Positions 57,980 to 64,000 of a DNA stretch of 64,000 bases are shown here, piece after piece (the first letter of the stretch is position 1; each line of letters begins with the position of its first letter). The stretch spans positions 2,418,001 to 2,482,000 of the forward strand of contig NZ_WKJQ01000001.1 in NCBI RefSeq assembly GCF_009674625.1, written 5' to 3'. The stretch comes from Haloferax marinum (GTDB lineage Archaea > Halobacteriota > Halobacteria > Halobacteriales > Haloferacaceae). The notes beneath the pieces were generated by a model that did not search any database, had not been told where the DNA came from, and saw only the letters and a list, made by a program, of their open reading frames with translations. Both the position numbers and the translations under genes were made by a program.

Positions 57980-59005
57980 ATGCACACTGCGGAAACCGTG
58001 ACGCTCGCTCGCCTCCCTTCTGGCGTCCCGGTGCAGACGACGGTTCACGTCTACGAACCAGACGACGGAACTGATGGGCCGACACTCTACGTGCAAGCCG
58101 CCCAACACGGTCGCGAGATAAACGGAACCGAGGTACTTCGTCGCCTCCACGGCCGACTCGAACGCGCCGAACTGACGGGACGAGTCGTCGCGGTTCCCGT
58201 CGCCGACCCGTTGACGTTCGACCACGTCTCGTACGTCACCGCCGAACAGATAGATTCGGTCAACTCCAACATGAACCGAGTCTGGCCGGGCGACCCAGAG
58301 GGGACACTCCACGAGCGCATGGCGGCGACGCTCTGGGAGTTCGCCAGCGACGCAGACGCTATCGTGGACCTCCACACCGGCAGTCCGGACATGCTCACGC
58401 ACACAGTCTACCGCCGAAACGACGACGCCTCACGCGACCTGGCGGAAGCCTTCGGTGTGGACCTCCTCCTCGCAGAGGCCGCCGGCGAAGACGCCGAAGA
58501 AGAGTGGACAAAACGCAACTTCGACGGGAAACTCCGCGTCGCGGCCACGGAAGCAGGTATCCCCTCTATCACGCCTGAACTCGCGCACAACAAGCAACTC
58601 GTCGAACCGGCTATCGTCGCCGGCGTCGATGGCCTCCTCAACGTCTGCCGGAGTCTCGGTATCCTCTCCGGCGCCGTCGACTCGTGGGACGGCCAGACCT
58701 ACCGCAACCACCTCGGCCGTGTCTCCGCGAAGACGTCGGGTCTCTTCGTCGCCCGCGAAGACCTGGAACTCGGCCGCGAAGTCCGCCCCGGCGACCACCT
58801 CGGGTGGGTGTACGACCCGACGAAGTACACCGTCCTGCAGGAAGTCGAAGCAGAACGCGCCGGCATCGTCTACTCGGTCGCCCGCGAAGCAACCGTCACT
58901 GCCGGAAAGACACTCGTCGGCGTGGCGCTTCCACTGGACGACGCCGAAGGCGAGTTAGCGACGGACGACGTGTTCGGTGACACTGACGACGAACTCGATA
59001 TCTAG
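57980..59005 (+). CDS. Succinylglutamate desuccinylase/aspartoacylase family hydrolase
   Basis: The 341-residue protein has the zinc carboxypeptidase-like pattern: QHGREINGTEVLRRLHGRLE near residue 36 (His and Glu), and IVDLHTGSPDMLTHTVYRR near 120 (third His). These are deacylases acting on N-acyl amino acids or on M14-type substrates. The substrate in haloarchaea is not known. It is a single-gene unit. The C-terminal 100 residues form an extra beta domain (RPGDHLGWVYDPTKYTVLQE) as in AstE/AspA proteins, which helps substrate choice. Confidence 0.88.
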   Translation: MHTAETVTLARLPSGVPVQTTVHVYEPDDGTDGPTLYVQAAQHGREINGTEVLRRLHGRLERAELTGRVVAVPVADPLTFDHVSYVTAEQIDSVNSNMNRVWPGDPEGTLHERMAATLWEFASDADAIVDLHTGSPDMLTHTVYRRNDDASRDLAEAFGVDLLLAEAAGEDAEEEWTKRNFDGKLRVAATEAGIPSITPELAHNKQLVEPAIVAGVDGLLNVCRSLGILSGAVDSWDGQTYRNHLGRVSAKTSGLFVAREDLELGREVRPGDHLGWVYDPTKYTVLQEVEAERAGIVYSVAREATVTAGKTLVGVALPLDDAEGELATDDVFGDTDDELDI

Positions 59006-59183
59006 GTTTTCACCCCCTCGAAGTGGTGAATTTGCGGTTTGTGAGAATAATCTATATCGCCCCACACGTCGTCGAATCAACACGTACCCACGCTGTTGAC
59101 TGTCAAGTCACAGTGTCGAGTGACCCCACGACGTCGCACGAGGCTCAGACTGTGGGAACCCGACGGGTCAGTAGGAGAACCGA

Positions 59184-60146
59184 ATGACACCGAAACAGGA
59201 CGGAGACGGACGAATCGATTACAAACGACGCGCGTTGCTGAAGGCACTCCCCATCGTAGGACTCGCGGTGGTCGGGAGCGGTTCGGCGTCCGCTGCAGCG
59301 GCCTATCCATCGGTCATTCCACTCCCCACAGGATTCCGACCTGAAGGAATCGTCACCGGTCTCGGCAACGAGTTTTTCGTTGGGTCACTCGCCGCTGGGG
59401 CCATCTACCGAGGGGACTTGCGGACCGGAAGTGGGGAGGTCTTCGTTCCCCCCGTCGAAGGGGGGGTCGCAGTCGGCCTCTCACACGACGCTCGAAGTAA
59501 CTACCTCTTCGTGGCCGGCGGACCGACGGGCCAGGCGTCCGTGTACGACGCGAACACGGGGGCGTTGGTTGCCGACTACGGACTGCAGGGTCCACCAACC
59601 TTCGTAAACGACGTCGTGGTGACGAGGACGGCGGCGTACTTCACCGACTCGTTCCGGCCCGCGTTGTATCGAGTTCCACTGGGTGCTGGCGGAGACGTCC
59701 CCGACCAGAGCGCAGTCGAGGAGATTCCGCTCAGCGGTGATTTCACGTCGGTGGGTGGGTTCAACGCCAACGGCATCGACGCGCCACCGAATGGTGAGTA
59801 CCTCATCGTCGTAAACTCGAGTACTGGACTGCTCTACAAAGTCGACCCAGCGACGGGCGATGCGACCGAAATCGACCTCGGCGGCGCGTCGCTGACAGCG
59901 GGTGACGGTATCTTGCTGGAGGGGAGAACGCTCTACGTCGTTCGAAACCAACTCAACCTCATCGCGGTGGTGCAACTCGACCCGGAAGCGACTGCGGGCG
60001 AGGTCGTCGACGAGATAACCGACCCACAGTTCGACGTGCCGACGACGGTTGCAGGCTTCGGAAACTCTCTCTACGCGGTGAACGCTCGGTTCGGAACCCC
60101 AGACCCAGCGAACGCGGAGTACGACGTGGTTCGCGTTTCGAAGTAG
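59184..60146 (+). CDS. Tat-exported SMP-30/NHL-like beta-propeller protein
   Basis: The ATG at 59,184 has a GGAG Shine-Dalgarno 7 bases upstream. The 320-residue protein starts with a twin-arginine signal (KRRALLKALPIVGLAVVGSG). The mature part has propeller-like blades, e.g. GIVTGLGNEFFVGSLAAGAI, GNYLFVAGG-like repeats (SNYLFVAGGPTGQASVYDAN) and GEYLIVVNSSTGLLYKVDP. It resembles SMP-30/gluconolactonase or NHL-type propellers. The ligand and reaction are unknown. It has a leader of about 180 bases (59,006-59,183) without a gene. Confidence 0.82.
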   Translation: MTPKQDGDGRIDYKRRALLKALPIVGLAVVGSGSASAAAAYPSVIPLPTGFRPEGIVTGLGNEFFVGSLAAGAIYRGDLRTGSGEVFVPPVEGGVAVGLSHDARSNYLFVAGGPTGQASVYDANTGALVADYGLQGPPTFVNDVVVTRTAAYFTDSFRPALYRVPLGAGGDVPDQSAVEEIPLSGDFTSVGGFNANGIDAPPNGEYLIVVNSSTGLLYKVDPATGDATEIDLGGASLTAGDGILLEGRTLYVVRNQLNLIAVVQLDPEATAGEVVDEITDPQFDVPTTVAGFGNSLYAVNARFGTPDPANAEYDVVRVSK

Positions 60147-60209
60147 TCGAACAGTTACTCGGAACGAGCGGCGAGAGACGCAGCGTGAAAGTCGCCTCGC
60201 CTTCTCCTT

Positions 60210-61277
60210 TTAGAACGCGCGCAGGTCTTCGAGAACCTCGGCCGCAGCGCCAGACTCGATAGCCTCACGAGCCATCTCTAGACCTTCGTCGATGGAGTCG
60301 GCGTCTTCGCGGGCGTAGATGCGGAGTGCTGCGTTGAGGGCAACGGCGTCGGCGAAGCGGTCCGTGCGCTCGCCCGAGAGGACTGCTTCCGTAATCTCGG
60401 CGGAGTCGCCGGCGACGTCGTCTTCGTCGACACCCAGGTCGTCGTACTCGAAGTCCATGCCGTACTCGGCCGTCTCGATTTCGAAGTCGTCGAACTCGCC
60501 GTTCGTCCACTCGGCGACCTTCGTGTAGCCGGGGCGGATGTCGTCGTAGCCTTCCATGCCCTGGAACATGACGACGCGGCGCAGGTCGTGGTGCTCGCTT
60601 TCTTTGAACGTGTCCGTCACCTTCTTCGCGAACGCGAGGTGGTAGAACGACCCGAGGTGCGTCGAGGCGTTCGCCGGGTTGGCGATGGTCTCGATGGTGT
60701 TGACGAACGTGCGGACGCCCATGTTGTCGCGGCGCTCCCAGAGGGCGTGGATTGCCGGGTTGAAGTTGGGCTGGTAGTAGAAGCCGAAGCCGGTTTCGTC
60801 CACCATGTCCGCGGATTCGTCGGGGTCGAGTTCCGTTCGAACGCCGAGTTCGTCGAGGACGTGTTTGTAAGCGTCCTGTTTCTGCGTCGGGACGCGGTCG
60901 CCAGAGTGGACGACGACAGGCGTGCCAGCGGCGGCGGCGGTGACGCCCGCGGCGACGCCGAGGATAGCCGTCTTGCCCTTGCCGTCGTAGTTCGCCCCAC
61001 AGTCGACGGGGTCGACTTTCGGCTCGGCGTAGTTGACGTGTTCGGCCATCACGTCGGTGTACGCGGCGAGTTCTTCGGCGTTGTTGTGTTTCCAGCGGTT
61101 GGCGAGCCAGAACGCACCGAGCGTCGTGTGGTCTGGTTCGTCTGCGAGGATGCGCCGCATCGCCTCCATCGCCTGCGCTCGCGTCATGTCCTCGGCGGAT
61201 TTCGTTCCCGTGCCGACGACTTCTGTCATCAGACGTTTCAGCGGCCACTCCCCGAACTCACTGTCGACTGCTGCCAT
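60210..61277 (-). CDS. Anthranilate phosphoribosyltransferase-like protein (TrpD2-type)
   Basis: The 355-residue protein aligns with the nucleoside-phosphorylase/TrpD fold: helical N-terminus TRAQAMEAMRRILADEPDHT, the glycine-rich PRPP region is seen as DCGANYDGKGKTAILGVAAG, and HSGDRVPTQKQDAYKHVLDE follows. It differs from the trp-operon TrpD in the missing GTGGD loop, which reads YDGKGKT here, so it is better called TrpD2-like, a group of unknown substrate, some of which bind DNA in bacteria. No trp genes are near. The true reaction cannot be told. Confidence 0.85.
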   Translation of the reverse strand: MAAVDSEFGEWPLKRLMTEVVGTGTKSAEDMTRAQAMEAMRRILADEPDHTTLGAFWLANRWKHNNAEELAAYTDVMAEHVNYAEPKVDPVDCGANYDGKGKTAILGVAAGVTAAAAGTPVVVHSGDRVPTQKQDAYKHVLDELGVRTELDPDESADMVDETGFGFYYQPNFNPAIHALWERRDNMGVRTFVNTIETIANPANASTHLGSFYHLAFAKKVTDTFKESEHHDLRRVVMFQGMEGYDDIRPGYTKVAEWTNGEFDDFEIETAEYGMDFEYDDLGVDEDDVAGDSAEITEAVLSGERTDRFADAVALNAALRIYAREDADSIDEGLEMAREAIESGAAAEVLEDLRAF

Positions 61278-61385
61278 GCTCGTGTCTTCGAGTCAGTGTG
61301 CAAAAAACGTCCTGTTCGGTCTCGGTGAACGAGTACGCTCTCGCGGTCCGAAAGCGATAGGCCCTCCGACTCCTAACCCCGGACA

Positions 61386-62429
61386 ATGACCGCGCTGTCG
61401 GACGACTGGCGGGCCGGCCTCGACGATATCGATGCCGCGCTCATCGACGAGTATCAGAGTGGGTTCCCGGTCCAAGAGCGCCCCTTCCGTGTCGTCGCCG
61501 AACGACTGGGAATCGACGAAGACGAAGCGCTCGAACGTGTCCGCCTCCTTCGCGAGAAAGGGATCTTCCGGCGGTTCGGTGCCGTCCTCAACCCACCCGT
61601 CATCGGCAGTTCCACGCTCGCGGCCGTCGCCGCGCCCGACGACCGATTCGACGAGATTGCCGAGATAATCAACGGCTACCAGCAAGTGAACCACAACTAC
61701 CGCCGCGACCACGAGTGGAACATGTGGTTCGTCGTCACCGCCGGGTCTCGAGAGACTCGCGACCGAATCCTCTCGGAAATCGAAGACCGAACCGGTTGTG
61801 AGGTGCTCAACCTCCCGATGCTCACGGACTACTACATCGATTTAGAGTTCCCCGTGATGAACGACGACCGGTTCGCCCGTGAGAGTCTCGACGAGACGAC
61901 GGTGAGCGCCACCCGTATCTCCGAGAACGCGACGGGTAACCTCTCAGACCTCGACGCACGCCTCCTCGTCGAGATTCAGGATGGCTTCCCGCTGACGAAG
62001 ACCCCCTACGCCGACGTGGCGGCCGCCATCGACGCCGACACCGACGACGTCATCGCCGCTATCGAACGCCTGCTCGACGATGGCTGTATCAAACGCATCG
62101 GCTGTATCGTCAACCACGTCGTCACCGGCTTTCGGAACAACTGCATGGTCGTCTGGAACGTCCCAGACGACGAACTCGACGCTCGCGGCGAAGTCGTCGG
62201 CAGTCTCCCGTACGTCACCCTCTGTTACCACCGCCCCCGCCGCCCCGACCAGGACTGGCAGTACAATCTGTTCACGATGATTCACGGCCGCGACGCCGAC
62301 GCCGTGGACGCCAAAATCGACGAACTCGCCGAGGAGTATCTCCCGTTCGACCACGAGCGACTCTACTCGACGGAGACGCTGAAACAGACCGGCGCGCAGT
62401 ACGAAGAACTGGTGGGTTCGAGCGACTAA
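61386..62429 (+). CDS. ahbAB: Fused siroheme decarboxylase AhbA/AhbB-like protein
   Basis: The 347-residue protein has two copies of an AsnC-type winged-helix plus RAM unit (starting DIDAALIDEYQSGFPVQERP and LDARLLVEIQDGFPLTKTPY). This is the layout of siroheme decarboxylase AhbA and AhbB as one polypeptide. The enzyme makes didecarboxysiroheme in the alternative heme route of archaea. Conserved HisTyr-type residues in NHNYRRDHEWNMWFVVTAG and CYHRPRRPDQDWQYN would hold siroheme. Fusion of both halves is usual in haloarchaea. It could otherwise be read as a plain AsnC regulator, but the doubled unit argues against it. Confidence 0.88.
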   Translation: MTALSDDWRAGLDDIDAALIDEYQSGFPVQERPFRVVAERLGIDEDEALERVRLLREKGIFRRFGAVLNPPVIGSSTLAAVAAPDDRFDEIAEIINGYQQVNHNYRRDHEWNMWFVVTAGSRETRDRILSEIEDRTGCEVLNLPMLTDYYIDLEFPVMNDDRFARESLDETTVSATRISENATGNLSDLDARLLVEIQDGFPLTKTPYADVAAAIDADTDDVIAAIERLLDDGCIKRIGCIVNHVVTGFRNNCMVVWNVPDDELDARGEVVGSLPYVTLCYHRPRRPDQDWQYNLFTMIHGRDADAVDAKIDELAEEYLPFDHERLYSTETLKQTGAQYEELVGSSD

Positions 62430-62577
62430 CGCGCTGGCGCTCACACCCCAACCGTTCGTCGTGCTGAGACATCCCCGTTTCCAGTGGAATTCAGGTCTAA
62501 CTCGTGCCCGACCGATGCCCGTCTCGTGCCCGAGTTCGGCAAAGTGACCCTGTCGTCGGCCCGTTCACACGCTCCGG

Positions 62578-63501
62578 CTATCGGTCGTTTCGCTCGGCCC
62601 ACGGACTGAGTATCGCAGTGACAGCCTCGTTCATCGGCACGTCGACGCCGACGTCCTCGGCGTGACGGACGACCGCTCCGTTGAGTGCGTCGAGTTCCAT
62701 CGGTTTGCCGTGTGTCAGGTCGTAGTGGAGTGACGAGTACATCTCGGGGGCGAGGCCCTGTGCGAAGTCGAGCCATTCGTCGACGAGTCCCTCGGGGAGG
62801 TCGACACCCTCAGCACGCGCGACTGTGGCAACTTCCGTCAGGATGTCGTGAAACATCTCCCACGAGGCGTCGGTCTCGCGAATCTCACCTATCGGAAGAC
62901 GAGTCGTCGCCGTCATCCCGGCCTGCGCACAGATGAACGTGAACTTCCGCCAGAGTTCGACGGAGATGTCGTCTGCGAGCACCGCGTCGACGCCGTCACA
63001 CTCGGACATCGCGTCGTGGAGCGCCTCGATTCGGGGCGTCTTTTCGCCGTCGAGTTCGCCGTAGACGAACCGTGCGGGACCACCGGTGTGTTCGACGACG
63101 CCGGGTTCCTTGATAGTCGAAAAGATGTACGCCACGCCACCGACCACGTGGTCCGCACCGACTTCGTCGGCAATCCAGTGCTCGCTATCGACGCCGTTTT
63201 GGAACGATACGACGGCAGTGTTCTCTCCGAGAAGCGGATGGAGGTCCGCTGCGGCGGCTTCGACGTCGTGTGCCTTCGTACAGAGGAGGACGTAGTCACA
63301 CGCGCCGACGTCCGCGGGGTCCTCGGTCGCAGGGAGGTCCACGGTCGTGTCGCCGGCGACGCTCTCGACGCGCAGGCCGTCGGTCTGGAGCGCAGCGAGA
63401 TGGGACCCACGAGCGATGAGGTGAACCTCGTGGCCCGCGTCTGCGAGTCTCGCACCGAGATAGCCGCCGACTCCACCGGCACCGAAGATAGCGAACTTCA
63501 T
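62578..63501 (-). CDS. 2-dehydropantoate 2-reductase family protein
   Basis: The 307-residue protein has the N-terminal NADP-binding GAGGVGGYLGARLADAGHEV at residues 7-26, the mid-domain Lys and Asn-type catalytic region (LCTKAHDVEAAAADLHPLLG, SFQNGVDSEHWIADEV), and the C-terminal helical domain with KPMELDALNGAVVRHAEDVG. It reduces ketopantoate to pantoate for coenzyme A synthesis. Archaea have a parallel pantoate kinase route and need this enzyme. It is a single-gene unit with 148 bases of quiet sequence before it. The family also has non-pantoate members. Confidence 0.88.
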   Translation of the reverse strand: MKFAIFGAGGVGGYLGARLADAGHEVHLIARGSHLAALQTDGLRVESVAGDTTVDLPATEDPADVGACDYVLLCTKAHDVEAAAADLHPLLGENTAVVSFQNGVDSEHWIADEVGADHVVGGVAYIFSTIKEPGVVEHTGGPARFVYGELDGEKTPRIEALHDAMSECDGVDAVLADDISVELWRKFTFICAQAGMTATTRLPIGEIRETDASWEMFHDILTEVATVARAEGVDLPEGLVDEWLDFAQGLAPEMYSSLHYDLTHGKPMELDALNGAVVRHAEDVGVDVPMNEAVTAILSPWAERNDR

Positions 63502-63630
63502 GCTTCGAGTTGACGAGGCCGCATAAAAGAGGTTGAGGAGGCAGAGTCGTCACGTGGGTCTCGCAGGTCGTTCTCTCGGATGGAGAATCGGTCTCGATGG
63601 TTATCGTTGGCTGACACGAATATCTAGCGT

Positions 63631-64000
63631 ATGCCTTCCATCAAATCCCGAATAACGTCCCACCCCGTCGTGTCGTTCTTCGTCTTCGCGTACGTGATTA
63701 CGTGGACCATCAACGCGCCCGTCCTCCTGTTCGACATCGGCCCTTCGTGGACTGCGTGGGGTCTCTTTACGCTCGGCGCGCTCGGCCCGTTCCTCGCCGC
63801 AACCATCGTCCTATGGGCAGGTGGTCAGTCGGTCCGTGAGTGGTTCAAGCCCCGCCTCCGCTGGCGCGTTCCCCTTCGGTGGTACGTCGCTGTCGTCGGC
63901 ATTCCAGTCGTGTTCCTCGCACTGGGAACGGCGATGTACGGCCTCCTCGGCTACCCGGTCGACCTCGGCGTCCTCGATTTAGGGACCGTCTTCTACCTCA
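63631..64000 (+). CDS. CPBP-type membrane protein, N-terminal part
   Basis: From the ATG at 63,631 the frame is open to the window edge (123 codons). It has a basic N-terminus, then four membrane helices of about 20 residues each, interrupted by KPRLRWRVPLRW. The pattern FFVFAYVITWTINAP with later Pro-Gly-rich loops is typical of CPBP (CAAX protease and bacteriocin-processing) family membrane proteins. The catalytic EExxxR motif would lie beyond the edge, so the family call rests on the N-terminal helices only. Confidence 0.7.
   Translation, partial: MPSIKSRITSHPVVSFFVFAYVITWTINAPVLLFDIGPSWTAWGLFTLGALGPFLAATIVLWAGGQSVREWFKPRLRWRVPLRWYVAVVGIPVVFLALGTAMYGLLGYPVDLGVLDLGTVFYL

Overview
This window is a piece of a haloarchaeal chromosome, most likely from Haloferax or a close relative. 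The proteins are strongly acidic, codons end mainly in G or C, many genes look leaderless with a TATA-like box about 26-29 bases before the start codon, and PGF-CTERM, archaeosine, F420 and CetZ genes are present. The order rdfA, SMC-like gene, HalOD1 gene, SAMP3, and further on cetZ1, cofC and cofG, matches what I remember of the Haloferax volcanii chromosome; that match is from memory and was not searched.

Region 1-12,000 has visibly more A+T than the rest and looks accessory. It holds a MoxR/DUF58 module (DUF1616, DUF4129, DUF58, MoxR, DUF4350 and small membrane partners), a membrane metal-dependent hydrolase and two Thr-rich cell-surface proteins, one with a PGF-CTERM anchor. Region 12,000-17,400 is a shape and modifier block: rdfA, an archaea-specific SMC-related protein, a HalOD1 protein, the ubiquitin-like modifier SAMP3, and an AzlC/AzlD exporter. 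Region 17,350-25,500 carries a GyrI-like protein, a universal-stress/APC-permease pair flanked by two copies of the tail of a beta-propeller gene, an aldehyde ferredoxin oxidoreductase and a lipoprotein.

Region 25,600-38,100 is metabolic: archaeosine radical SAM enzyme RaSEA, purQ, purS, purU and purC, a Sir2 deacylase, and the F420 genes cofH, cofG and cofC. Region 38,000-45,000 holds cetZ1 and an overlapping secreted membrane protein, an NAD-binding quinone-enzyme-like protein, tmk, a lone E1-alpha dehydrogenase, and a TrkA-type protein flanked by two Lrp ligand-binding-domain proteins. Region 45,000-54,100 holds a Tat-exported protein, a strong small-RNA candidate, a chemotaxis transducer, a TPR protein with a 57-residue membrane protein, and a tandem pair of tubulin-like CetZ genes coupled to a membrane protein.

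Region 54,100-55,200 is a small scar beside tRNA-Leu(UAA), with a short direct repeat of the tRNA 3' end, hairpin repeats and a nuclease-fold gene. The last part is core: ferredoxin, cyclophilin, an aspartoacylase-like enzyme, a Tat-exported propeller, a TrpD-like transferase, a fused siroheme decarboxylase, a ketopantoate reductase, and the start of a CPBP-family membrane protease.

The leading theme is cell shape. Three tubulin-like CetZ genes and rdfA lie within 42 kb. The least described unit is the CetZ-CetZ-membrane-protein operon at 50,766-54,068. I saw no transposase, integrase, CRISPR array, rRNA or replication origin.
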